Below are positions 47,320-58,570 of a DNA stretch of 64,000 nt, in pieces (positions within the stretch are counted from its first letter, which is position 1; each line of letters opens with the position of its first letter). A program made the position numbers and the translations under genes. This DNA comes from Mangifera indica (lineage: Eukaryota; Streptophyta; Magnoliopsida; Sapindales; Anacardiaceae), in NCBI RefSeq assembly GCF_011075055.1, contig NC_058151.1, positions 5,970,251 to 6,034,250 on the forward strand. The letters run 5' to 3'. A model generated the notes under the pieces. It worked only from the letters and a program-made list of their open reading frames with translations, searched no databases and was not told where the DNA came from.

Positions 47320-50300
47320 TAAAAAAATTTTAGTCATACTATTCTCCTCCCATTTGTAAACTTCAATGAGGTATTATGATATAACTAATGATTTAAATAT
47401 AGAATGAATTCTTTTGATAGGTTGGTGTGGTGAACACGTACATTTTTCAATATGTGTCAATGTATTGTATCTGGTTGTTCCTAAACAATTTTAACATATG
47501 AGATTTATTACTATCTTTTAATACGATTATTCAAATTTATGACTGCTCTAATTATATTATATATATCCTATGTCAGAGAAATAACATAACTATAGATTTT
47601 TAAGAATAACAATAACATGAGAAATACGGTTTTCATGATCAATTAACACATAGTGATTCCCTCGTCACTATTCGATCATCTCAAAATCATTCACCTAATT
47701 ATATAACCTAAAACAATTGATGAAGAAATGTCAATTTTATTTATATACAATATAAAATAATACAACAACAAATACATTGACTTGATGCTTGACTTTATAA
47801 CACCTACTCTAACAAATATAACGATAACAAATGTTTCTATATTAGCCATTTAATGCATACATAAAGTCCTCACGATCAAGATACATATTGATCTATTTCA
47901 GTTTATATTATTTATATAAAAGCCTTACATGATTGAAACTGTATTAGAGATTCAAGAGCGGTTAAATAGGGTATTTACACTATGCATTGTCCGAAGTTGT
48001 ATAGATTATATTTCAGTTGTACTCTTAACATTAGCCAGTATTGGCAACTTATTGCTACTAGATCAGCTTGCTGGTTATTTTATGTACTCTTGATTAGCTC
48101 AGTGTGGACTTAGAGTCTTTAGGAACCTTTCTCTGCCAAATCCTGTTGGCTGACTTGTGATGCTAATAATTCCCAAGTTGAGCTGTCAAGACAGGTTTGG
48201 AAGGTTGGTGTTTCCTTGCAAAGTGAAAATTCTAGCCTGGACCATTGCTCCAAGGGAAGGTTAAGTGGTTAACACTAGTGATTTTCTTATATATTTGATT
48301 TTCTTGCTTTCAATCAAAAAGAATTAGCCACAAGATATGCATGATGCATGTGAGAGGGCATAATTTTGAGGCTTACTTTCAATTGATTAAAAAATAAGGC
48401 CTAACCCCTCCTAAGGTGTGATGTTTAATTTTTGAAAGATTTATCAAATTTTTATCACTTCCAGCTTTTACATAGGCATCTTTTGGGATTGCTTTTAGGC
48501 TGGGCAAGTAAACTTGGTGCACACAAAATAATTTAGGATTTTATTGGTCATGAGATGAATGCAGTTTGAATCCAGACCCTTTTCTTTGGGATCACATTAG
48601 GTGGCCTTCCGCCCAAATAGGATCACAATTTTGGTTTCAAGATGCTACTACATTCATTTAGTTTGCTAGAGAAGCAATTAGGTTTGGCGTATTCTTTTAT
48701 AATGACCATAAACGGAAGTAATACATCGGAAATCTCTAGTCACCTATTCCGTTTATGGCAGTTCCAAGAATGTCTAATATAATGCCCTCTTATTTATTTT
48801 TATGACTCTTAGGAGGTTTGATTTTCTCCTGGATTTCTTCCAGGTGCCTACACTTGAAGTTGATGCAGTCTTAGGTTTATTATGCAGGCACCAATTTTTA
48901 TGAGGCTTCTAGTGAATGGTTTATTTAATAAGATTTTAGATAAGAATTTAAAGCTAAACTCCAACTGCAGCCAAAGGTTTCGAGCTATGCCAGTGTTTCT
49001 CCAAGAAAACATAAAATAATAATCAATAAAGCAAAGTTTATCCAACTTTATTAAAATTCAGATAAAGGTGTGGTGCAAATGGAAAAAGATAAACTTGTTT
49101 TACTAACACATATATATGTCTCTGGTTAGGTTCGTGTGTGATGATGGATGAGTGGGTACGGGTCCCCTATCTCTCTCTTTTCTGAATATTCATTCCTACA
49201 TAACACAACCCAAGAAAGTGCACGAGAAAGAGAGAAAAATGAGTGATAAAAGCAAAGGGTTAAAACTTAAAAGCACCAACCCAACTTGGGCACATTATTT
49301 TATGTCCGAACCCAATTAAAGAATTTTAAAAAAAGTATATATATATATATATATATATATAAATATAGTATTCTAGGATATTCCATATCCAATGTCATCA
49401 TCATTGCCAAGTCTTTCCAAATTATTATAAGGCCAATGATTATTTTCCACCCAATCAAACCATGATTTTTCATTCTTGACAGAATAAAAAATTTATTTAC
49501 TCATTTTTTTAATTACAAAATTTATTTTCCACCCAATCAAACCATTAATTAAAAAAATTGATTTCTTTAAAAATAACTAGTTTATCTTTTTTAATTAAAT
49601 TACATAACCACGTCAAATATTTAATACAAAAAACTGAATTTTAAAATTCAACTATTAATTGTTTAAACTTAGAGGAAGATACATGCATAGGAAATTAGCA
49701 CATCTCCATCAAAACAAACCATATCCGAACTAGTAACAAGCGATAAAGTGTTGAATTTTTCCATCACTCCTACTTGCCCTATTTTTTTTATTAACGATCC
49801 CAAACTGACTTCATTTCTACCCATTTTGGAAGATTGTATGAGAAGAAAGTTGTACACAGTAAAAAAGAATTCAACCTCGGGATGAAAGACTTCTAATTTT
49901 TTTTTCTTTTATTTGTCAAATGAATGAGGAGAAGACAGGCTCTCCTTCATATGGAGTAACCCAAGTAAATTAGACCCTGAAAACAGTTATTCTTTCACAA
50001 AATCCTAACCTTGAATTAAGTCATGATCAATTTCCCCAAAATTAGCTATCACAATCCCTAACTAATTTTCACTGCTGCTCTGAACCAGTAATACACTCTC
50101 TTTGTCGTTGTCTTTCGATTATGGTGCCCATATTCCTACCGCATGGTACGATAATATTTAGTACCTACTTTACATCTTGACCACCAATCTTTTCTTTCTT
50201 GTTTTTATATTCCTTTTTGTGAAGTTGTGTTATGAGAGAGGAGAAAGTGAAGGAGAGAATGAGAAATTGAGAGAGTTACAACTGGCTAGAGAATGGGCAA

Positions 50301-50879
50301 GTTTAGGTGAGTTAGTCTCAAGGTGAATAGATCGAGTTTGATTGGGTGGTGTTATTTTGTATAAATGACAAAAAAAAAGAAAGATATTTTTAAAGTAGTT
50401 TGGGCAACTGATCGAGAATCTACGTCCACTCTTATTTTTTTAAGCTTTCTGGCCAAAGATCAACATAATAATTATGTAACATATCAGCTCTTAAAAGAGT
50501 TTTTTAGAAGAAAATATTCCTTTACCTTTGTAAAATTCTTTATTTATAAAACCAAGTGGTAGGGTTTTAATGTATATACTATATAAGAGATATCTTCTAG
50601 ATGATTTTGCATCGGATATAGTTATTTGAAAAAGAATTTATCGATCACATTATCCTATAAAATGAGAGATGATGATTGAATGATAATTATTTTTGGGTGA
50701 TTAGATATATTTTGAAGATACAGATGGAAGGTGATTAGATATACTATGGAATTGTTTAGATTTGTTCTTTTCATTATTTTTGGGTGAAAGAGCCTCTCTA
50801 ATTAATGGGTAGATGAAATAACTAGTCACTTGCATGTTGTCTATATAGCAAATTACTTTTATGGTGTCATATTCATGAA
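47320..50879. other. Intergenic with decayed copia-like LTR at 47,390-47,820
   Basis: The stretch 47,390-47,820 follows the same order of words as the LTR end at 14,640-15,062 (acatatgagatttattac; acatgagaaatacgg...ttcatgatcaatta; ctcgtcactattcgatc; final ctaaca). I call it a strongly decayed LTR of a related copia family. From 47,830 to 50,879 I recognise no gene. An (AT)n run sits at 49,337-49,361. Open frames here are short and without known motifs. Confidence 0.45.
49337..49361. repeat. (AT)n microsatellite
   Basis: An uninterrupted TA dinucleotide run. Confidence 0.9.
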
Positions 50880-51075
50880 TTTGACCAAGGAGAAGTTTTG
50901 ATTATACAATGATTGTCCCCAGCTGATGGAGTGCAAGCAAGGCTGAAAAAACTTTTTACTTTTCTACATGAATGAGTAAAACATGCACACTTAAGGTCTC
51001 TTGCTTTGTAGGATGTTGTGATGTGACATTTGCACCATGTATTTAATTTGTGGCATGCGTCCATTATATGGCTAT
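50880..51075 (-). repeat. Dispersed repeat, copy 1 (inverse of 56,812)
   Basis: On the minus strand, 'tggtgcaaatgtcacatcac', 'gcaagagacctt', 'ttactcattc' and 'aaaagtaaaa' match the plus strand at 56,815-56,960 in the same order and spacing. Family unknown. Confidence 0.6.
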
Positions 51076-51700
51076 TGTGTTGGTTCAACTTACTTACAAT
51101 TCTTATTGGACATGATTTATGTGCTCATTGGACTAAGGAAATGAGTCACCAACCTAACCTTAATGGTTAGGATTGCTTCTTGCTCTACCTTTGTTGTTTT
51201 ATGGTTGAAAATAGTTGAGAAAAAGACATGCATGAACTCATTCAAACATGAAAAATTAGACAAACGAAGACAAGTGTAATTGAAAGAAAAATTCTACTTT
51301 TTGTACCTTCTCCTTTACAAAAAAATGCTTGGTTTGATGAGGTAGAGTACTTGAACACACAAATGTTTCAAAAAGTATTCACTCACCTTAGAGATTTGTG
51401 AGAGCTTTTGCTTCAAATGGCAAATCTTATCAAAGTGTGATATATGTTTAATATATATAGTTGTGGGCTAAAAGTAATTATTAATATTGCATGACACCAC
51501 AATAAATAATTTTTATTATTTAATTATCATATCAGTGTTTTCATAATACACTTTAAGCACATTTATTATATCACATGACATCTTAACATTTTAAAATGTC
51601 AAAAATAGATCTATATAAATCTTTACATGATTTTACTTTATTATCCTTTGGAAAATGCTACCCAGATAATTATTTTTTTCTCATATCTCTCAAACTTCTT
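51076..51700. other. Intergenic, nothing recognised
   Basis: AT-rich, without coding signal. Confidence 0.4.
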
Positions 51701-52620
51701 AGGTTTATGGGTGTGACCTTCTAGGTTCATTGTGACCTAGTCGATAGCCAATTTTGAATAAACCAAAAAACAATTTTGGAGACTCTTCAGCCATGGTAGT
51801 AATCTAGCAATGATCTATAACCCCTAAACTACAATGAAGCATACTCCATCAAACCTATTTTTGATCATATGTATCATGTAGTAAATCCCTCCGTTTTTAA
51901 ATCCCAATCGAGGGCAGGTTCATGGCATGTCAAAAACCTAACCTCAATCATATATAGAACGTTAATCAATGATTCGGAATACATTATCACAAACAACTTT
52001 CATATAATTATCTTATACTCTGGCCAATGATTTTGATTTTAGATATTTATCAACATTTATTGCGATCTCAGATCCAAACAAATCCAAGTCAATAGATCAC
52101 ATCTTGACTATCACGACTTTTGCATATGAACAACGTATGACCAAACTAGTTTATTACTCATGCCATGATTAGTCTTGTACTTATACATCATATGAGAAAT
52201 ACGCATTTATATCAGATCCAACCATAACATCTTAGGTCTAAGGATTAACAATACAGTTGTACAATCCTACAACAAATCATTGACCATATATTAAACAATC
52301 CTTAGCTGTTAATTCATACTAATACTCTAATTACATGACTTTCATGTCACCTGCACTAATATCATCTTATGATATTCAGTAGAAAATATTTAGTATGTCT
52401 ACTATGCGATATCATTGCCTAATTGACATCATATACGTAGGAGACACTTTGATGATTTGATCTTCTAAGGATCCATATCATTCAAACACTTTACATACAT
52501 ACAATTTATTTATAAGAAAATAAATTAACAAATAAAAATTGAAGTAGCATACAAATATGAATAAAAGAACTCTTTCTTTTATTATTACAAGATTAAATAC
52601 TTTGACACTAACAACATGAT
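51701..52620. mobile_element. Probable decayed LTR-retrotransposon fragment
   Basis: Words and layout (many ATG/CAT-type palindromic words, 'acatcatatgagaaatacgc', end 'ttattattacaagattaaatac') resemble long copia LTRs such as those at 6242-15,062, but I could not align it to a specific copy. No partner LTR was seen. Confidence 0.35.
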
Positions 52621-54230
52621 TGGCCACGTGTCTTCTCCTAACCTTAGTGAATGATCTTTCACTTCATTATAGCAGGGACCTCGCTAACTTTCTCAGTCAG
52701 TTACAGTTACTCCACCTATAGGGGCCTTTTCCTGCATTGTTGCCTCCCTAAGTTCATCAGGGCACGACTTCCCTTCTAGCAACAAATACCTAATAACTGA
52801 TGAGAAATCAATCTCTCCCTCCATTTTTGGGCATAAATCACTACTTTGTTTTAGATTCCATTGCCCGAAACCTATCGACTAGCTCAAAAGCCTAAAGGTT
52901 TGGCTTCGATAAAGATAAAAAAACAAACATAGGTGATCTACCCACTTTCCTTTAGGTCAACTACCCCTCAACCACTCAAAGTTCTTTACTAAATCAAAAA
53001 CAAACTAGAGACCAAAGCAGAAATTTTATCTTCTACTTGGCAGGGCACGACATAGACAATTAACTATCAATCAAGGATGTATGTTGATCGTATAGATTAA
53101 CTAACCCTTCCAACTTGCTTGAGGGAAAAGACTAACATCATTCAACCCTAATACAAAACTCATTGGGCAACCCTAATTGTTCCATAATGTCATTAGAAAC
53201 ACGATAACGTGCAACCCATGATAAAAAGTGAAAGCACCATAAAGTCCACCGAGTAGGAGAACAAAAAGATTAGTTTCCAAGCTTATGAATTCTTAGCATC
53301 TTCAAAATCCTTCTTTAAAACCCTAGAGTTTCTACTAAAATTCTTATCTTTTTTCCTTATACTTTTTTTATTTTTCTAACCTATGCCATCACACCTTCAA
53401 CACTTAAATGTATTTAAACATTCTTATTACCCTACAATTAAGGTGAGTTTTCTTGGTGATAGTGGAAGTTACACTACAAGAATCTTTTGCCTATGTGTTT
53501 TACGTATTATTATGTTGTTTAGACATGATATTTGAATGTAGTTTTCGGAGAGATTTTAGGGTTTGTCATGTTCCAGCATACAAAAGTAGCAAATTTTATC
53601 TATCATTTTTACAAACAATTTTTCATGCTAATTGCACATTAAATACTCTATTTTACATTACTTTAGCACAATAAAAGTCTAAATCAAATTCAAGAATCCA
53701 TAAATACACAAAACAATATGCAATATTTGCCAAATTCTTAGTAAAACAAAATGATTATCATGTTTATCTCTCCTTCGTAGACTAGCAGGTCTTCAAACTT
53801 TAAAATATGACAATTGATCCTTCGATCGATGTAATTTTTACCCTTAGTCTCGTCGGAATTTTCTCTAAAAATTTTTATATAGAATGTGTAAACTATCATT
53901 TTTTAAATAAACCCCTTTATATAGATTTTCATATTCAACCGCTATAAACAAGTATTTAACCCTTATGCACAAGCATTTGTAACAATTGTCCCACTTTAAT
54001 TGTCTTTCCCTTTCTTCTAGAACCATATTTTTTAAAAACTTTTGCTTATGAATGAGCGTTCTTTTTACTTGAATGACATTCATCTCATTGAATTTACTTT
54101 TTTCCTCTTTGCTATTGTTCATCCCTTAATGAAGGTCTCAAAGTACTTAATGGGAGTTCATCCTTCATGAATAATTGTTCATCACTACTTAAGTGAATCT
54201 TTAACAAAATTAAATAATGAATATGACCAG
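52621..54230. other. Intergenic, nothing assigned
   Basis: Somewhat less AT-rich than the surroundings at 52,620-53,300. No frame longer than about 85 codons and no recognised domain. Probably transposon-derived. Confidence 0.35.
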
Positions 54231-54239
54231 AATACCATT

Positions 54240-54730
54240 GGGATGTAACTATAAGTGCTATAATTCCTTCTCTTTATTTGAATTTTGTCCTCAAAAAGTC
54301 ACTTGAACTACTCTAAGAATCTATGTATCATATTTTACTCCACTTTCCATGTAGCTTCCTCAACCTTGTGATTCCACCACAAACTTGACCAATGAGATCT
54401 GGTTATTTCAAAGCTCCTTGACCTTTCTATCCAATATTTGCATAAGTTGCTCCTTATGAATTAGATTGTCGTCTAACTACACATCTTTGATCCTCGTTAC
54501 ATGGGAAGGATAACCTACATACTTACAAAATAACACATAGAACACGTTGTAAATGAATTCCATGCTCGGTGGTGACAAAAGTTGATAAGCCACCTTACAT
54601 ATCTTTTCCAACACCTTGAAAGGTCCAATATACCTTAGAGCTAGTTTCCTTTTTCAACCAAATCTTATCACATGATGGTAGGGAGCTACTTTAATAAACA
54701 CTTCATCACCCATACTAAACTGTTAAGTCT
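54240..54730 (-). pseudogene. Gypsy chromovirus pol 3' end (relic)
   Basis: The minus strand reads a degraded series of motifs: VWVMKCLLK (normally GDxVLLK), LKVYWTFQGVGKDM, then IHNVFYVLFCKYVGYPSHV (normally VHNVFHVSxLRKYVxDPSHV), EQLMQILDRKVKEL and NNQISLVKFVV (normally NKxIPLVKVLW), and SYMESG (normally ATWE). This is the integrase C-terminus and chromodomain-like tail of plant chromoviruses. Stops interrupt every part. Confidence 0.7.
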
Positions 54731-54732
54731 TA

Positions 54733-56260
54733 TGTAACACCCACAGGTACGTTCTAAGGGCATTAATATTATTTCCATTTGATTAAATTTAATTTTGGGT
54801 CGAATCAGGTTGAAAATGAAATAGAATGTCTATTTGGCTTGATGTAAGATGTGAACCAAGGTAGGTCATGCCTATACATTATTTTATGGGTGTACACCAT
54901 TACCTTATTTGAGGTACAATTGTATATAAATGAAATTAGGACTCTTGTAGAATTGTACCTTATTTGAGGTACAATTATATTCACGTGAACTGGAAGATGT
55001 AATATGCTCTAAGGATGATGATGATCGGCTACTTGGAAGTTTTGATGAGTTTGTTTATGAGAAGTGTGAGTCTGGATTTTGTGACAGACGATCGAAGATG
55101 CTCAAGACCCCTGAATTCAGTTTCAACCATCGCACGTTGCTAAGTGCGTGCGGATGGTAGATGTTAGCCACACTGGCATGAGAAGTGCGCAGTGGTGCTA
55201 TGGTTGGATCATTGCTCGATGCCACCAGAAATTTAGGCTCATAGCATGCATGTTTGGCGTTCTCAGGAGTGCCCACCGTGCTCTGCGCTTGCCGAGACTG
55301 GCACATCACCCAGGCATACAACGCACACACCGGCCGTGCGGCGTACACTCTTAGTAAGGGGGAAGCTTCCGTCATTTTTTTTTTTTTAAGGAAGGCCAAA
55401 TCTTCGTCGCATTATTTTTGAAAGAAAATCACTACACGTATGAATTTGTTTTGGAATTGGGCTGCCATGTGTGCACCCACACCTATTGCAATGCACCTAG
55501 GCCATTTAAAACCTCCGCCACTAGCGAAGCACTAATGTTTGATTCTTGAATTGGTTATGTAAATAAAATGCTTATTATGTGATTTTGTGTGGTTACATGC
55601 ATGATTGGATTTATTGCCTTGAATAATTTTTGTGTGGATTGTTCTTCAAATTTAATCAATAAATTTCATAGATTAATATAATCATAATTAGGTGTATAAG
55701 TAGTTACAAATCATGTTGATGAACAGTTGATGAGAAATCCTGGTCTTGAATATGCACGGATTGATTGATAAGAGGTCTCGACTCTTAATAAAGGAGTGGA
55801 ATTAATTCGATAGAAAATGATGATGTAAGTGATGTCCAAGATAGGCATCCGTTTAGACCATGTCCACGAGGAATGTAAATATCACTTGATATATGTGTCT
55901 AATTCAATAAGTATAGATGTAAGGGGGAATCCAAGATGAATGCCCTATCCAATACAAGGGCATAGGAGGCACCTGAGATGAGTGTCCGATCAGATGTATC
56001 AAAACGTTTTTGATAGTGAGACCTTGTTGAGGAAGATTCATAAGGAACACCAATAAAATCATGAATTCTTGTTGAGTACTTATACTCACAATGTTTTTGT
56101 TCTGTACTTATAGGTTGGAGAGATGAGGGGCAGAAGGGAAAGCGACTAGATTGGCACGTTAAGTTGTTTACGCGGCTACATTCGTCATATTGTCTTACTT
56201 AATATTTAAGAGATTTATGAACATTGCATTAAAGGTATTTTAGTCTTTTTATGTTTTACG
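54733..56260. mobile_element. Probable decayed gypsy LTR region
   Basis: Starts 'tgtaacacccacagg', a frequent chromovirus LTR start, and near its end has 'tgttgagtacttatactcac' and 'ttataggttggagaga', common in Tekay-type LTRs. It lies on the wrong side of the pol relic for a simple minus-strand element, so more than one insertion is involved. The GC-richer part at 55,080-55,400 has an antisense frame of 114 codons without known motifs. Confidence 0.45.
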
Positions 56261-56372
56261 TTGAATCTTTATAATTATTTTATTTTTAAAGAGTTGTACG
56301 GATGTGCACATCTAGAGTTCTCGTCTGTGCATGAGTAAAGAAAGGTAAAATGGTTATTTATGCATGGCACAT

Positions 56373-56391
56373 CACACACACACACACACAC
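56373..56391. repeat. (CA)n microsatellite
   Basis: A run of about nine CA dinucleotides followed by TATATA. Confidence 0.9.
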
Positions 56392-56636
56392 ATATATATT
56401 AGACACATTTTGGCATTTATTTAAATCTATCATAGTATTTTGAATGTATGTTTTGCTATATGTATGATAAGAAAAGTTTAAATTCAACACGTTTCTTTGG
56501 GTCCATATTCCCTCGAAGAGGTATGAATCTGAAGATAATGTTACAATAATAATAATATTAAAGAAAGACTAAAATGTCTTTATGACATACCTATGGTTGT
56601 TGCAACAATACTGATGTGTCATGCATTTTAATACAT

Positions 56637-56805
56637 GAGCAATACTATGTGTACCCACTTTGGGTATACAAATATATACACACTCATATGTGTCATCATA
56701 TGATTGGTTATTGTTTTATTCTTAATTCAAAATCATCCAATCACATAATGACACATATAAATGTGTATACATTTGTGTACCTAAAGTGGGTACACAGTTT
56801 TATTG
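56637..56805. mobile_element. MITE with 9-bp target duplication (Mutator-like)
   Basis: Exact direct repeats TTAATACAT lie at 56,628-56,636 and 56,806-56,814. The ends carry the inverted repeat GTGTACCCACTTTGGGTATACA / GTGTACCCACTTTAGGTACACA just inside short less conserved tips (gagcaatactat / caataaaact). The 169-bp body is non-coding. Confidence 0.85.
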
Positions 56806-56811
56806 TTAATA

Positions 56812-56965
56812 CATAGTGCAAATGTCATCATCACAACATGTAATGCAAGAGACCTCAAATGTCCACGTATTACCCATTCACACAAAAAAGTAAAAACTTT
56901 ACAAAGACTTATTTATACTCCAAAACTAAACGTAATTTTATATAGTAAAAAATTCTCTTCAGTCA
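56812..56965 (+). repeat. Dispersed repeat, copy 2 (inverse of 50,880)
   Basis: Matches the minus strand of 50,880-51,075. The MITE at 56,637-56,805 is inserted next to it. Confidence 0.6.
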
Positions 56966-57171
56966 AACTCATAGATACAACACTAAGAAAATAATGTCAC
57001 ATAATCAATGTCCATCCACATCATCTACGTGCAATTAAATCAAGTTTACAAATAGAAATCTTTTTATCTAAACACAACAGGACAAACGAAACTTACCGTG
57101 ATCTCCCTTTCGTTCCAAAACCAATTTCCTTATTCATGGGGATTATATTCCTATTCCATCTTGCACCCTTA

Positions 57172-57653
57172 GGGGGTGTTTGGTTTGGGTAATGTTTGAT
57201 TACTAAAATAGAAAGATTACCTTGAAGATAGATTACTTAGAAGATTATTGGGTATAAATGATTACTATGTTTGATAAAATTTGATAGGTATAAATAATTA
57301 TTGTGTTTGGTTAAAGGTAATAAAAGATTACTAGTTAATTATTTTACTTAAATGCCCTTAAATATAATTATTTTTAAATATTTTTTATATTATTTGTCAT
57401 ATTAATTAAAAATAAATTTATTTTTATCTCAAAAATTAAATAAATAATAATTTTTCTGTAATAAACTCAAGATTACCCCAGTAATCTTTAAATACCTAAG
57501 GTGAAGGTAGTAATCAGATTACCACTTATATTACCTGTCACGTCAGTATTGGTAATAGAAGATTACTGTAATCTTTTATTACTGACAAACCAAACAAAAG
57601 AATAAAAGATAGATTACCAAGGTAAACATAAAATCCCCCAACCAAACGCACCC
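57172..57653. mobile_element. Tourist-type (PIF/Harbinger) MITE, TSD TTA
   Basis: Starts GGGGGTGTTTGGTTTGGG and ends, in reverse, GGGTGCGTTTGGTTGGGG. TTA flanks both sides (57,169-57,171 and 57,654-57,656). The TIR sequence and TTA duplication are diagnostic for Tourist-like elements. The 482-bp interior is AT-rich and non-coding. Confidence 0.92.
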
Positions 57654-57656
57654 TTA

Positions 57657-58570
57657 TAGAATAATGATTACTTCCTATTAAATCGTGAAAAAAGGCATTG
57701 AATTAAATGCCTAGTATTAGCATTGTAATAGAAAGTAAGTATAAACTTACCTCTTTGTCTTTTAAATTAAGGACTGTATAAAAGTTAAAAGGATCTTCCG
57801 ATAACTGCATACACCACTATTCTACACGCATTGTTACGCAATTAAATCATATTAATAACATATGGTAAATGTAGGTTTCAAGTAACAGACCGAACCACCT
57901 TTAAAATGGGTGAAAGTGAGATAAGGTAGTAGTTAACTTAACTTGCAATATAACGTTACGATTGACGCATTAGACATAGTAATTAGCGGTAGCAGACTTC
58001 TATTCAAATTTACAAACTGGTACCTCCACATTTCATCCTAATACCAAAACAACCCCTTAAACCCAATCCCAAACCCAAACCCAAATGTGAGTACTACTAC
58101 AACTAAACATGCAAATTCCTTAATGCGCAGAAAAGGGCATGTGCCGGCTGCTGTACTTCCACAACCATTCAACACAAAAAGAAGCATCACTCGGTCTTAC
58201 GAAGATTCGATTGCTCCAGTTTTCCCTACAAATTACATTTTCAAAGTAAATGATTAGTGAATAGGCCAGTTGGCAAGTAGTACAACTATCTCATCACAAA
58301 AAAGTACCAAAATTAAACGTTTTATCATGCACCCCAAAACTGCCCGTGCTCACTCTCTCCCTCTTTTTTTCTTTTGTGTGTGTGTTTGTGTACCGCATTA
58401 TGTAAAATGACTATGTTATATTATTACCTTTAGCTAATGATGTCCAACTTTAAAGCCAATCAAATTCCATTAGACAATGAACACACCCGTCAGACATATT
58501 TACAAAATGAGGGACAAACTGGAAGAAAACAAGATAACATGGATAACCAATTTGTCAAACACTAATAAGT
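57657..58570. other. 3' flank of the Rho-N/SAP-like gene
   Basis: No coding frame is seen. It will include the 3' UTR of the minus-strand gene. Confidence 0.5.

Noticed and set aside
55055..55399. Minus-strand frame of 114 codons in a GC-richer stretch
   Set aside because: No recognisable domain, and it sits within an LTR-like region; probably chance.
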